Assembly (NCBI GenBank): GCA_030141605.1 | Contig: JAQGDQ010000279.1 | Coordinates: 236,001 to 300,000 of the forward strand | Direction of reading: 5' to 3' | DNA from: Tubiluchus corallicola | Taxonomy: Eukaryota > Priapulida > Priapulimorpha > Priapulimorphida > Tubiluchidae | Length of the DNA: 64,000 nucleotides | Shown here: positions 27,844-42,000 of the stretch, one piece after another | Numbering within the stretch: position 1 is the first letter of the stretch | Layout: every line of letters begins with the position of its first letter | The notes under the pieces: model-generated | The model's input: only the letters and a program-made list of their open reading frames with translations | Told to the model about the DNA's origin: nothing | The model's database searches: none | Translations under genes and position numbers: made by a program

Positions 27844-28616
27844 TCATTTGTTGTAGCCCTTTAAACTGAAAAATTGCATTAATTAATTAGCTATATCATG
27901 GGCGGCAACATTGAAAATACCATACTCTTTTGAAATGTAGCTAACGTTTTTGTCAAAAAAATTAAGGTTAGTCCAAAAAATACATATTGGCGTGTTGAGC
28001 GTATGTATATGTATGTATAATTCTGTGAAATAAACTGGCAGAGAAATTGACGCCAAAATGAGCAGCACTTCCGTTTCACCAGTATTTTCCTAGCCTGTTT
28101 ATTCTGCAGCATTTGATCTCTCAAACGAAATCACTTCAAGTTCGGATAGGTCCCGATTTCTAGGTTTTGCAAATAAACCTCTCCGCCAAAATTATCACCG
28201 AGGCGTTGCTATTTTTACGAACATCTACAGCTGGAATATCCCTCCTTGTTAATTCTAGCATACAACCTGTTGATGGTGTTCACTTATGTAGACAAATAAA
28301 GTTAACATATGGTCGCTGCAAAGTTATTTGGACGTTTTTAAATTAGTAAAAAATGAAGGTAACCGTATCGCGAAGAATTCTCACATTTGGCTTGGAAAGG
28401 ACAGCGTGCTTAGCGATTGGCGCCCCCCCCTTATTAAGCGGTTTAGATCATCGGGCGCTCCCGTTGATTCGTCGTGAAACTGAGTGCTTCCCCAATGAGA
28501 TTTTCCCAACGAGAGACTTGACTCCATTCGACGTGACCATTGCTTTTGTTGCTTTATTTTCCACCCGGGATAGTCAGATAGTCTAGATACAGGACACTCG
28601 TCGGGTGACATGCAAA

Positions 28617-28639
28617 GAATGACAACTTGAGTGTCATTC
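28617..28639. repeat. perfect 8-bp hairpin
   Basis: GAATGACA-acttgag-TGTCATTC. Confidence 0.5.
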
Positions 28640-29404
28640 ATCGCGTCGGGGATGCCCGATAGTCTAAGCGGGTATTAACAACTGACCACAGTACTAGGGA
28701 TTAGGAAAAGACAGATTGAGAAAAACATACTGCGCTGTTTTCTGAGACAATTCCGTAAAAGACTTTTGCTTGCAACAATTTGAAAACATATTAACTTCTT
28801 GCAAGAGAAAAAGAGGCTTTAATTTTTGCTAAAATCTTTGAGCAGTGAATTCTAGAAATCAATTGGCGGACGAGAGCAGCACATCTTACAGGACAGTTTT
28901 TTCGTGGAAGGGGTTGAGACTGTACCACGTTATTTTGGTATCAAATGTCTCTTTTCACAAAAATGTATGTTTCACTTTTCGATTTTAATACGTACATAAG
29001 TTGTATACTTTTCGTTGTTACTATAACAACGGAAGTTTTTACTTGTACTTGTACAGGTGTGGCTTGTCGATGAAATTGATCACACCGGAACAGTTATGGC
29101 TTTCAGGCTTCACAGCGAATATTTGTGCAGCGCCTAATTTCATCTACAGCCGCCTAATTGCGTTTGTATCGTGTAACATTATTTGCTCATCTATTTGACA
29201 AGGTATTCAATGTACTTGTGGATTATTACCATACGCTAAGTAAATGGTGTGTAAATGGATAAGTTTTCAGCTTGGAGAAAAATATAAGCAATAGCCTCTT
29301 GGTTGCAATTTGCAGTGATTGCAATTCCCATACACAACGGATTATTGATATATGGGACCTTATAGAAAATATACTGGGGAAAATGGAAGATTCTCCGGTG
29401 ATGT

Positions 29405-29602
29405 GGGCGGGCGCTGGGTAGGTAGAGTGACTGCTAAAACTGTTGATAAGGTCCATGGTTCAAATCCGGGTTGTGTCGTTGTCTTGCTTTTCCAATACTG
29501 TTCACCGTAAATGATCACCTGTTCTTTCTACATTCTTCAGCGGAGAATTGAACCTTGACACCTTGTGTCCTCGGGGCATTTAGTTCCAAACAACAACAAA
29601 CG
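29405..29602 (+). mobile_element. tRNA-derived SINE
   Basis: A-box-like TAGGTAGAGTG (29419-29429) and perfect B box GGTTCAAATCC (29457-29467) are 27 bp apart. The tRNA-like stretch CTGCTAAAACTGTTGATAAG lies between. A non-tRNA body follows, ending in an AACAACAACAAAC tail near 29588-29600. Confidence 0.6.
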
Positions 29603-30391
29603 ATATATGCACTAGGGTAGCTTTTTCCTAGTAAACCTATCATAACTAGCCACAAAAATGTTCAAAAGACCAGGCCAGGAAAAGTGCTATAAATTAGTAA
29701 TGAAAACAACTTGTTTTAACAAGTGGCAAATTCACCCGGTGGCTGTTCTACAGTGTTTTGGCAAACGCTAAAGGTAGGAGTAAATAGAGTATCCTCCAAC
29801 CCTAGAACAAACAGTGGTAAAGATGCTTAGGATAATTCAACTACAAATCAGCTATGCGCTACTTGGAGGCTGATTGAATGACAGATATCCGGGGCAGGTT
29901 ATGTTGAGCGTTGCAACAGAACACGTAGAAACATCGTGCTACTACTAGCGTTCAACTGATATCTTTTTAACAGCTGAAATGGTGCGAATGTCATTGGCAC
30001 TGTTCCTTCGAGAACTGGGCCACGAACTTGCAACAGGGTAACTGGCTGCATAGCGAAAGTATGATACAGGACAGACGAATTGTACACCATTGTCAAACTG
30101 TCAGTTGTCGCAACTTATTGCCTATCAATGCCTGACATAAATTCGTTTTGTAATGGCTAGTTTTTCACGTTAGTACTTCCAAGTTCTTAGATTCCGGATA
30201 CATTGAGTCGAGCTCAAATCCTTGGACTGACAACACTGGAGATTATTTAGGTGCACATATGACTAAATTTCTTGGACTGATGAGTCCGTTTATATTGCGT
30301 GTCTGTCTAACCACCAAATTGTGGTTTTCTTGCTTAATAGAAAAGAGCAACGGCAAAAGTTGGCTTTTTATACGTCATTAGTTTGTCATAA

Positions 30392-31060
30392 TTTTTTCAA
30401 TTTAAATTTATTTCACACACCAAACGACACTATTCGAGATACAAATTTTGCAACATAATTGCAAAAAAACAATTTAAGAAACTACTTCTGTCTTATGATT
30501 AAGTTAGTGATTCGAATGGCATGAAAATTTGCTGCATGGTGACTATGAAGAGGACCTTGTTAAGACGCGGCGACAGTGAAATAGAGAAGAGAGAAGAAAA
30601 AGAACAATTATGTTGAAGTTGATTGAAAGAAGTCAGAAAAAGAACATAACAATATGAAAATGATGGCCATGTTCTGATTAGATGCATTTGGATTTTTAAC
30701 AAGAAACTGTCGAGAGACGCTATACGAGAGATACGAATGATTACTAGATGTAAGATTTGACGTTTTGAAGATTTTATAAAGAGTATTTATACATTTACTG
30801 TTTCTGATGATTGGAGGAATTTTGTTGATTCGTAAGGTGGCTGTGAATTTTAGAAAGCACCTACCGAGATTTGTTCTACAGTGGGGTATTGGTTCTTCAT
30901 TAAAACATGTAAACGTTACACTACGACTAGAAAGCCTCTGATGGGAAAAATTATTTAAATATTTAAAGTGACTAGGTATGAATGACGGGTGGGTATTTCT
31001 TTGCGTATTTTGGGTACATGGAAAATTTAATTTGACGTTTATTGAGCAAAACATAAATTT
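30392..31060 (-). mobile_element. LINE 3' fragment (CR1/L2-like)
   Basis: Minus-strand frame 31054-30608 contains FSHQRLSSRSVTFT, CRTNLGRCFLKFTA, LRINKIPPIIRNS and LYKIFK. These correspond to the H-x-x-x-R-S ... R-T-x-L-G ... I-x-N-S ... K-x-x-K pattern after the reverse transcriptase. The 3' end at about 30394-30413 reads AAATAAATTTAAATTGAA on this strand, like the LINE tail at 60785. Not a host gene. Confidence 0.55.
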
Positions 31061-31139
31061 GCGAGCTAATATAGTACAGTTCAGACCGTGCGCTCATTGT
31101 TCAGACTTTTCACCAACACGTTCGCTTAGATTCGGGTGG

Positions 31140-31170
31140 GGGGGAGTATAGGGTTCAAACCCCTGACTAA
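31140..31170 (+). mobile_element. possible SINE B-box fragment
   Basis: GGTTCAAACCC at 31152-31162 fits the B box and is followed by CTGACTAACACC. No A box is seen upstream. Confidence 0.2.
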
Positions 31171-32013
31171 CACCATCATTTTTCTTTCGTTTCATGTCTC
31201 ACCTCAACTTATGTCAAAGAACAAGTTCATCTCAGCGTCGTATTTATTCCTATTGATCGCTCTATTCACTTCGAAAAACGCACAGTAAATGTTTTTCCTC
31301 TTATTCGAATGTAATTGCTAGGCACAATTCATCCAAGCGAGTCTCTCTTTACAGCTCTGGAGGAAACCGAGCATTATAAGCGCGTAACATCTCCTGAATT
31401 ATAGATCAGGGTAGCTTGCAATGTGGCAGTGGTGGTGTAGCATGAAGGGTAGTTTATTGCCACACTGGGCGGTATTGCAAATTTATTGTTGCTGCAATAA
31501 AATTCAGTTTTTTACCGTACCAGTACTTGAAAATGATGATAGACTTGTAATATGTACATGACAGTAGGTGTGTGTTGTGACAGAGTTCGATGAACACTTG
31601 TTTTACCCATATTCTGTGGTTTTCGTGATAAATTAAGGAGCTATGTCACTGTCGCTTTTTACAAAATGCATCATTACCCCTCTCCTCTAATGAGAGTTGG
31701 GGCGGTGGTGATGCTACCTTATTGTCAGTTCTGACTTTAATTTGTCTTTTTGTCTGCCATAGAGGAAATATTTTAAGCTTTGAACGTTTATGTATTCCTG
31801 ATTTAATAGGATGATTAGCGAACTGCAGATTTCCCATTAATTGCTCTTTCATTAATTTAAAATCTTATTTATATTAATTTAATTATTTTAGGTTGCTCTA
31901 AAACCCCTTTATTTTATTCTTATCTAGAATTAGTGAATTACACATCTGGTTAAGCAAATGATAAAAGTTCCATGTAATTCATTTCAGTTCATGTTTATTT
32001 CAGAGCTCCCAGG

Positions 32014-32154
32014 ATGGGGGGAAGTGAACTGGCAGAGAGCTCCTCCGGCAGTGCCGGATCACTGAGTAGTATTCCACGTCAGTCTTCCACGGCATCCATG
32101 CGGTCCTTAAAACAGGTAGAGACGAGTGGTGCTAGAAGTTATCCCGCATCCAAG
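32014..32154 (+). CDS. ARHGAP32: RhoGAP gene exon 1 (coding part)
   Basis: The acceptor is tttatttcag at 31994-32003, so the exon begins at 32004. The ATG at 32014 opens MGGSELAESSSGSAGSLSSI, a Ser-rich linker. The donor AAG|gtaaat follows 32154 in phase 0. An internal gtagag at 32115 could act as an alternative donor. Because the exon starts with an acceptor, at least one upstream exon (UTR or coding) exists. The frame stays open between the acceptor and the ATG. Confidence 0.8.
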
Positions 32155-32970
32155 GTAAATTTAGTGTGGATGACATTAAGGTAGTTTCACACATATGCTG
32201 CTTGTGCACAGTGTGATGGAATGCTGGGTAGATGTTAGGTGTTTTGACAGTCAAAGCTGAACCAGTTGCGTGTGATATGTGCAATGCAGTATAAAATACA
32301 TTAAAAGAAAGCAAGATGATTTTACAAATCTTGCCCCATGTTGAAGTATGGTAAAAAGTACACATCTTAAGATCTATAATAATGCCAAAACGTTTCTGGT
32401 AATTAAATGATAGGTTAAAAATCTAATTAATGCCCAGGCAGTACAACTAGTGGTGACATCACAACTAAGAATAATTTGTAACAGCACAAATATGCCACGA
32501 GCATATCTCGCATGTTCGCAAAAGCAAAAATTGAAGTACAGTGATACTGTGTGTGATATACAAAAACTAGGCAAATTTTAAATTTAAATTTCAAGTTTCC
32601 AGCTGTATTCACGCATGATCTCTCCAACGTGTACATTATGTCACAACTGAACAACTGAGAGGTACAACATCTGTCTTTTTCTGCAATGTTTTCGAAGTGC
32701 AGGCGCTAGTGCCCATCTAACTAACAAATCACGAAATGCATGTAACAACGAATAACTTGCCGTATGAATATGAAATTACATTTCTGTGATAATAATTCTT
32801 TCGCTTAAGTTATTCTTTATAAAATAATATGTTCCCTTTCAATATTTTGTAGGGTACAGCTGTTGTTTTGACTCTTGAGCTATAGTTTAAGATTGGGTCT
32901 GGTTTTCTTTTACAGTGGTTTTTGTATCCATTATTTATCCCTAGAAATCACAACATAACTTAATTTTATC

Positions 32971-33013
<43 letters not shown>

Positions 33014-36000
33014 AGCTAAGAAAGCACAGCGAGCTCACCAGAAAATTATCTAATCATAATGATGCACTTTCGAATTTACCAAGTGGTCATCTAGTCATAT
33101 TATTGCGCAGAAAATGAACCAAACGGCTATCTAGTCATAATAAAGCACAGTGAATCGACCAAATTGTCGTCATAACTCATTAGCTTGACTGATTATATTA
33201 AATCACTAGGTATAAAAAGAAGCAGTCAAAATGAGTTAATCCAGCTTCTGAAGTCATGTAATATTTATTTTTGTAGTGAAAGTGGGCTTTAGTTCACTGA
33301 TAACGTGTGGCTTACAGGTATTGCGATAGTCACTTACAGACTATAATATTGATTATTGATCATAAATTATAGGTTTTTATGACAGCAACAATAACAGTAG
33401 TCAGTAAATTTTATTCGCTGTTTTTATGGCTCTTTGTATAAATTGCAAATCGCAAATGATTAAACGTTAGTTTACATTGCCTTCATTGAAATATCTTGAT
33501 TATTATCGATTGTTTGTTCCTGGTGGTGTATGCGCACATTGTATACAATCAACACCACCAAACTACAGTACCTGATCAGGATTTTTTTGCCAGCTTGGTC
33601 AAAAACTACTGCGCCGTAGACAGTAGTGCTCTACTGGATTATTCCAATTGGGTAGTAAACAGATATGTCACCGTGTGCATTTAGTGGCGGAAGTTAAGCT
33701 TCCAGATGTTGTCAATAGATGGCCATGTGAAAAAATGAAGGTTTTTTTTACTTATGTGGTACTGTTCTTGGCCTGTTTATCTTCACTGAGGGAGAATACC
33801 TTAATTAAATTTAATTAGAACTCATGTTACTGATTAAGGTGCCATTTTTGTACATGTATTACTTTTAAAAACACATGAAAACTTTACAAGTTGGACGTAC
33901 AAACCTTGTTGCACTGATGTGTTGATATTGTTCTAGGACAAACGGTCAATAAAAACATAAAAGTTGCCTTAAAACAGAGTAGTACATGTGCCAATTAATG
34001 TCTGTGAGCATGTGACAATTACCTTTATTCTTTGGATAAGCCGATCCGACCGAATACTTTTTGAAGTTACATCAATAAATTTACATTCTGGCCGTTTTGA
34101 TATTTCTATAACACGGTTTCTGAATTCTCATTTTTTCTTGCTTCTAGTATTTTGTTGAAAATGTTATGATGTTATTTCAAATAACTGTTGATAGTTTGGA
34201 AGCATTTCAAAAATAACATTGTTTTTTTTTCACTGTTTCAGGAGAACACGCCCAGCATCAAGGATGGTACATCGTCAGTGAAAAGAGTCAAACAGTTGGG
34301 AGTGTAAGCATCTCTTTAGTCATCTAATTCTGATAAAAAAATACCAAACTTTTTATATTAGATTTGCAAAGCTATAATTAAGAAAATAAAAGGGCACTTC
34401 AATATTACGTACATTTTTAGCATAAAATAATGTTGGTGATGTTTCATAACCTATTTCATAACCTGTAATAAGTAAGGGTTATTGAAAATCGTTTGCGTTA
34501 CACAAAAATGCATTAATCGTCAAATTTTCGTCCTTGTATTTATATACTATAAATTTTGAGAATGTGTTACACTTCTGTTGTTCTCTTTACACCCCTCTTT
34601 CACTCAGCTGCTCTTCTCTTTGTTTCTCTGTTGCTCCCTTTTCTCATACTTTCTCTTACCCTCCCTTCTCCTTCATTCTCATCCTTTTCTCCTTTGTCAC
34701 CCTTCCTTCTTTCTTTCTTTTCTTTTCCCCTCCCTTGTCTCTCTTCTGCTTCTTTCTCACCCCTCCCACTCTCTGCGCTATTGACTTTTAGAGTGCAAAC
34801 ACAACAACAAATTATGGCAGTTTTTTTCATATGGAGTTACTTGATGTATTTTTTAAGGAGTTTCAGCTGTTGATACGTTGTTTGCAATTTCGGCAGCTGT
34901 TCCCTGGTGGTGATATAAAATGATTAGGTTCAAACTAAACATTGTTGGCAGGGTAGGTAGGGTACTTTCAGACATAGCTAACGTGAAACATTTGACACTG
35001 CGCAATGTGCTAACACCATTAAAAATGTCCAGAATTACAAACTGTATGATTTCCGAAAGTCGATTGTTAAAAGACGTACTGATGTCCAAGTATCTGAATT
35101 TCCAATATTTTTGACAGCAGCTTGGCATAGCCTCTTGTTACCCGAAAAGCATAGTAATAAAATTTATTGTAAGTGGTTTGACCTTGATTCAATAAAGCGT
35201 TGTTTATTTTTGTCGTGTTTAAAAATCAAGTCACTGGCAGATTAATGAGGATTTGCTGCGACGAACAACATCTCACTAAAGGTTTCTCTCAGAAAATTTC
35301 TCATATAAAAAATTTTAATATTATTTCTGCTTAAAAGCAGTACTTAACATAATTCTTAATTTCATTTTTAATTTTTTTAATTTCATTCAAAAAGATCTGT
35401 CCAAAAGGGTTTTGAACTTCAAAAATGCAGAGACGTTGGACTTGTAGCAATAAGGCAGCTTGTAGTGGTGGGGTAGCAAGAGTCATGTCAGAAGACAGAT
35501 GACTTCACAAATGAAAATGATGAATGCATAAAAGCATTTAGTAGAGAAATGTTTAGGTTTTTTTAAAAACTAGGGTTTAAGTTAAATTCGTCTGGTGTAC
35601 ACTAGTGCACTAGGATAACTCGGAATTTTTTGCTAGTCTAATGCTTATAATTAATCTAAGCAGTAATGCCATTAAAGTAAATTAATTAATTACCAGCTCA
35701 CAGATTAATAATTAATGATGTTTTGCAGCATGTCTGACTTTGTGGAGGATGGAGTATCTCGCTTCCCGAAGCTTGACGAGTGTGCACATTTTCACTACGA
35801 TTATATTGAATTGGGGCCTATAAACGTGAGTATGGCTTGATGCAATTTCTGCTATGTAAAGACATCAATATTGGTCACGAACAAGCTTGCATTAATTATC
35901 TGTATAAATACGTATGATGTGCATTTAATGTGTAACTGACTGACTAACATGACTAATAAATAGTAAATATGTCAAGTCCGATCAGTACCTCCATTTGAAA

Positions 36001-39000
36001 CAAGGACCTTCGTTTAATTTGAATACTGTGACAATTCAGTACTCCGACCAAAAGTAGCTTTGTTCAAATCAGGAAACAGCTCAGACTTTTTCCGATTGCA
36101 TCCTCTTGTTTATACTAGAATATTCTCCAGTAATAATTAATAATATTAAAATTAAGATAGTTAATTTACATGTTTTCTTTATTGCCTTTATTAAACATTT
36201 ATTGCACAGCAGGACTTAACATAATCAAACTTTGAGTAATAAAATTAAGAAATGGGAAGCTGATGGCAAAACTCCCTAGATGCTCTGTGTAGTGGGGAGT
36301 CATTTACCCTCTCCCCACTTGATGTAAACAAATCATGTTAAAAAGTGCATTTGCATATTAACCCTGGCATCATCACATACTCATATTGCCATAAATTTGA
36401 AAACAAACATTTTATCATTTAATTTTGCTAGATTGCGCTTCCCATTACTACTACATCCCTGTATTAACATTGTCATAGTAACCGCTATTAGTGGTGGTCT
36501 GCAACTTCAGCAGGGGCATTTATTGGTGATATTTTTTTTCAGAGCCTCTATTCCTCCCGCCTCCATAACAATCCAGTGATATTGAAATTGCAACATTACG
36601 TGTTTGTGTTCATTGAACGTTTCTTCATTCTGTCATTCATTTATTCAGACGTGCATGCATGAGGATCCGGTCGCTCACAGGCCAGCATCTGCAGAGGACG
36701 AAGATCGTGTATTTTATGTCCAAATCACGTGTAATGGAAAGACGTGGGTCGTACGACGTACGTACGAAAACTTTCGCATGCTTGACAAGCAGCTACACAG
36801 GTAAAATCTAACCTTATTAATTGCTTTCATGTACTTAATTAATACGTGCATTTCTTACTGCCAGACACTTATAGCATCAGTAATGATGACGGTGATTTTT
36901 TATGCAGTGCACTATAAAAATTTTCTGCACATCTGGATTTTTATTGCCGTCAGATATTATTATTATTATTATTATTAAGTTTTATTATTAAATTTTTGTG
37001 ACAGTGCAGCACAAAAATGGAATATATGACAATTGGCAAATGTCATCGCTTCAATGGTTTAGCAGTGTTATCGCTGCATACAGACTTTCTGAATTTTGTT
37101 AGTTCTTTAAAAGAAACTGTTGTTTTACAGATGTGTTTATGACAGAAAATACAGTCAGTTAACTGAACTTCCAAAAGGGGAGGTGCTTGTAGATGAGCCA
37201 AAAGAGGTATGAATGGTCTACTATACTCTTAATCTTCCCAATTTTTTTATTACATTTTTTTTAATTTGTTACATTATTTCTGAACTAAATTGGTTTGATG
37301 TTGCTGAATTAATGAGGGTTCTTCTTTGGTTTTGACTCTAAACCTGGATTTTGAAGAGTTCATGTAGTGGAACTTAAAAGCAAGCTATTGCTGGCTTGGT
37401 AATGCTGTGTTGTTTTGCTATTAAGTGCAAGATTTTCACATTTTTTAAAACTAGTTTGAGAAATCATGGCTTTGATTTTGTAAAAACTTAGAGTTTAGCA
37501 GCTCACTGCAAGACCTTGAAAGATGTTCTTTTTTGGGTGACATTAAACAAATACGCATCACTTTTGTACCGTGCATTTTAACGACAATTAAATGATTTCA
37601 ACTTATTTAATTTTTATGACTTGGCATCCGATCAATGATGTGTTGCTAACAAATGTTCTAGTCCTCTGTAAGTGCCTCCATCTAGTAGAATTTTCCTTTT
37701 CTCTAATCATACACAGAATTTTCAAAATGCAATTTATATATTCATTTGTGTAACATGTAGTTTGCATTTTTGTGCTAATTTTTATGTGAAATATGTAGTT
37801 TTCTATTGTGTTGTACGTATTTCTGTGTATGTGGAAAATGAATAAATCAAAATAAAATAGAAATAAAAGAAAAGATTAACAACACTTTGTTGGTATTCAC
37901 AATTATATTGTTGCTGTTCCAGAGCATTAAGCACATGCTGTCCAACTATTTAGCTCGATTCTCTAGCATTTCTGGCAGCATTATCAGCTGTGGTCCGATT
38001 CTCAACTGGCTGGAGGTATGAACTTTGCTTTAGTTTTTGTTAACTTCTCCTTGCATTTTCACAGTGTCACTTGTAAACTTTTTCAGCAATAAATTATACT
38101 CACAAGTCTGAGGCGCATTACGGTTATGGTGGTAGTCAATTAGAAATTCTGCTGTAATGATAATTTCTAGCTTAGAAATCGATTAGGTTCTGTAAAAAGT
38201 TAAAAATTATGTTAAAATATGCTCGTTAGTTTTAATCTTTGTTGAAACGGTGAAAGGTAGGCACTACATCACAGCATTCCATCATTCACATAAAGGCCGA
38301 TGCTAGATAAACAAACAGCAGTATCAAAAACTGTCAGAAAATACAAACCGTCTCTTAGTTTTAAAAGGAATAATTAATTTAATCATAATGGCAATTATTA
38401 ATCATCACTTTCCTATGCCGCAGGGCCATATTTTTTATCCGAATCCTAGAGTCCATTCGCGTCAATGCTCGTTACCGCAAATTTGGTTAGATTCGTGCAG
38501 GTTTTACCTGAACGTTAAAAAAAATAGAAGTAATCTGACCTTTTTGCTAACACGTATTGCACTTGCGAGCTTACTTAGTTACTTTACAAGTGTCTTTGGC
38601 ATACTGCGCTTTTCACTCAGAGTTGCACATAAGAATTTTAGGGATCTATGCTCGTTGCCAAGCAACAAGAATGCAAACTCCAGGTAGACTGCGTAAAGTT
38701 TGGAAAGGACTGATTTTGCCCTATCTGTAAAATTTTTTGTGTTTCGCCTAAATTTAGAGCAATTCATGTTTCAAATGCTTGTTATACACTTCTTGACGAA
38801 GGAAATGATGTGTGTTGCTCACTGACAAACAGATGAAAAAACAAAATTCTAAATGGATTGGAAACTGAATCAGGAAACGTTAGGTCTCCTTCTGAAAACG
38901 ATGTCAGTATTGATAGTAATTAATTCTTATAATGAATCACTTTAATTGAAATTCTGTCTTCATTCGTTCAGAATCTGCATAGATTCTGGCAAAATATAAC

Positions 39001-42000
39001 GAAATTCTGCCCCCTACAATAACCGTAACCTTCTGACTATAATTATGTCCCCAGACCTGAATACGTATAGTTTTCAACATCATGCAAAATATTTTTTTAC
39101 TTTCCTGTGAAATGGTTAGGTTAGTTTAATTAGTTTCAAATGAACCATTTTGATGTTTGTGAACTTAATTGAGACATTTTCAGTCAATTAAATTTTTTCC
39201 TGTCTGTCACGAGCAGATATTTGTGAGATAATTAAAGCACGGTTGCTAATTGTGTTTTTAATTAAGTTAGTAATGAAGTGAGAAGCAATAATTTAGCGCT
39301 TACTTAATAGACGTAATCATTTTTTTGCCTGAAGGAGAAGTTTGGTGCCAGATTGGTGAAATTCCTGGCATTTACAAATTTTTGCAAATAGATTTTCCTG
39401 CATAGAATACTATAGTTATCTATAGGTCTCGCGTCTCAGTCTGTTTGCTTTAGCCATTTTTAGCCATTTCACAAAATTAGTCTTGCAAAATTGTACTGTT
39501 TATCTTGTCATGCTTTATCTCTAATCTACTCTATAAATAGTTGAAGGTCTATTGCTACATTACACCATCGTATTGCTATCTTTATGTGAAAGCCATTGAG
39601 AATGTTTCCCCATTTATTACAGAACTCTGACAGTTTGTTCAAAATGCAAAATTGCTCGTTTTGCTCACTGCTTCAGCATCTTTATCCTGGACATTTAGAT
39701 GCAGAACCGCTGTTTAGTAGCTACATCTTTTGCCTTGAACTTCTGATATGTGGAAACTTTTCTAGAAATTGTTTTTAATTTGTGACAGCCAGGCTTTAAG
39801 AAGAACTTTAGTAGAGCTTGTAACTATAGTTTCTTACTTCGAGTGGCCTTTATTTGGAGGGGGCGAGGAAAGACCACCCTGTCATTGTTATTGAGCACCA
39901 GAATTTGGTTTGCACCAACTAAATTTAAAAAGAATATATCTGCAGTTTCATTAGCTTACGTTGCGACTGAAGTCAATTGTAGCAAAATATAAATGAACAA
40001 GAAAACATACTTTATAAATAAAGCTTAAAAAATTTGACTTGAAATTTGATGTCAGTTACACGCTGTTTTATTAGATATAGAACGTGAGTTAGCAGGAGTG
40101 CTGTCTAAAACTTGTAAATTTTAACTATCTCAATGACCATTAGGTGCAGACGTATTGAACGAAAAACATGAAATTTGTTAGCATTTTGCCGATGATTTAT
40201 GTAGCTAATTTTAAGGAGTATGCTATTTACTGTGTAACAAAATCTCATGTATGGTGTTAATTTTCAGATGGACAACCGGGGTAATCGTTTGCTAGTGACA
40301 GATGAATCGTCGGCAATTAACACACCGGCGGTGGCGGCTGCGCATGTCGTCAAACGATACATGGCGCAAGCTGCCGACGAAATCTCATTTGAGGTAATTA
40401 ATTCGCGTAGTGATTAAACTTTGTGTAGTGTGTCACTGCCTGTCAGCTTGTATAAGTATATTATCAACAAATATAGTGTCTGCCTATGAGAAGCCTTTGA
40501 TGTTATGTGGATGCAAAATCTAGCAACTGCTTTGTACTTTGTTCTTCATGACACTTGCTACATAAGTCAAGTCTATCTCGAAAGACGGTTTTTAATATCC
40601 ACCATACCCAGTAACAAACTGTTGATTATTAATCAATAAAGTTAATTAAATTGAGATTTTAACAGCTTAGTGTTGTCCAGACTGGATGGCTGCACGATAT
40701 ACATAATACTTGCAATCCTGTTCATTTGTGAGCTATCTATATGAAACGTGCTTGAGTTCAAAGTTTTTTTTATTGTAAAAGACTACACACTGCACTCATT
40801 TTGAGCTTAAGGAAGCAAGATTTAGTAGGCCTCTTAGACTAAATTTGATTAGATTCTTGATTTCAAAGCATCTAAATATTCGTTTAGTTTCGTTTAATCT
40901 TTCTTCATTTATAGTTTACATTTTTAAACTTTGAATCTTAGGTTGGTGACATTATATCTGTGATTGATATGCCTACACCGGAAGAATCCATGTGGTGGCG
41001 AGGAAAACGTGGATTTGAGGTATGCCAAATCCCGAACTTACAATCTTAATCTTGATGAAAATAATGTAAGATTATTTTATTAACAAAGCCTTAGCGAAAA
41101 ATCATGCAATGTACAATCTATTTTGTGTATTCTACAAACATGGGCTTCACTTTTGGCAGATGAAAAAGTTATGAAAAAAATATAATTTTCCTGGCGGTCT
41201 TCGTGAAACCCGATATTACTATGTCGTTTGCTAGACATTGTTATTATATCATAAGTCCGACAGTTTCATACTGTGTCACGGGCAGAAACTCTTGGAATCG
41301 AACCCACAATTTTCAACATAGAGCACTTAATTTTTGTATTTTAGCATCTGTATAGTCTGATTTATTTTGATTACAGGTGGGCTTTTTTCCACGAAATCAC
41401 GTAGAACTAATCGGAGACAAGTCTCAAGTGCCACAACTAGTCAGGGCGGGTCGACTGGCGACGCCCACACCCTCTGAATACTCCGGAAAGCCTTTGTTTC
41501 ACAAGCACGGCCGACTGATGGACTTCTTGCGCTCGTTCATGACGACGCGACCATCCAGGCGGCGCTTGAAACAGCGCGGAATTCTGAAGGAAAGAGTCTT
41601 TGGTTGTGACCTCGGAGAGCATTTATTGAATTATTCCCAAGATGGTGAGTTATTAAGCACGTCCACATTATTGTAGATCCCAAATGCATTGAAACAGTTA
41701 AACTGTCACAACGTTATCAATTATATTGCTAAAAAAAATTTACCGTAAAAATTGCCGTAATAATAAAATTTATCCCAAATAATAAAATTATCGTATATAA
41801 GACGAGCTAAAGGTGAGTTCACATGATGCATGCTTAACTGCAGATTTAAATCATCATATGCAGCATATCGCACATCAGCAGAGCAATGTCAGTGGAACTA
41901 GGGTTGTGTTCACAACCAGAGCATTTAAAACTCAAGGTCAAGATGAAGCTCAAAGTCATACATTTTGACATTTAAAAACAATATCGAGATCACATTTGTC

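Larger units (their letters stand above)
18659..32003. other. 13-kb non-coding stretch, possible first intron of the RhoGAP gene
   Basis: It contains the tandem repeats, minisatellite, SINEs and LINE fragment listed separately. An A/T-rich block at 19320-20030 ends, on the minus strand, in AAAATAATAATATTAATAA and may be another decayed LINE tail. A 122-codon minus frame at 22749-23117 has no recognisable features. Elsewhere I see nothing. Confidence 0.45.

Noticed and set aside
28395-28680. Possible hAT-like end (ggcgcccccccc)
   Set aside because: The poly-C motif resembles the hAT element at 61589, but no inverted partner or target duplication was found.
30608-31054. 148-codon minus-strand host gene
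   Set aside because: Its sequence pattern is the degenerate end of a LINE reverse-transcriptase ORF, and a LINE-like tail follows.
34534-34873. Ser/Leu/Phe-rich ORFs
   Set aside because: Pyrimidine tract artefact inside an intron of the RhoGAP gene.
38388-38687. 99-codon ORF in RhoGAP intron 6
   Set aside because: No family similarity. The flanking exons already join in phase without it.
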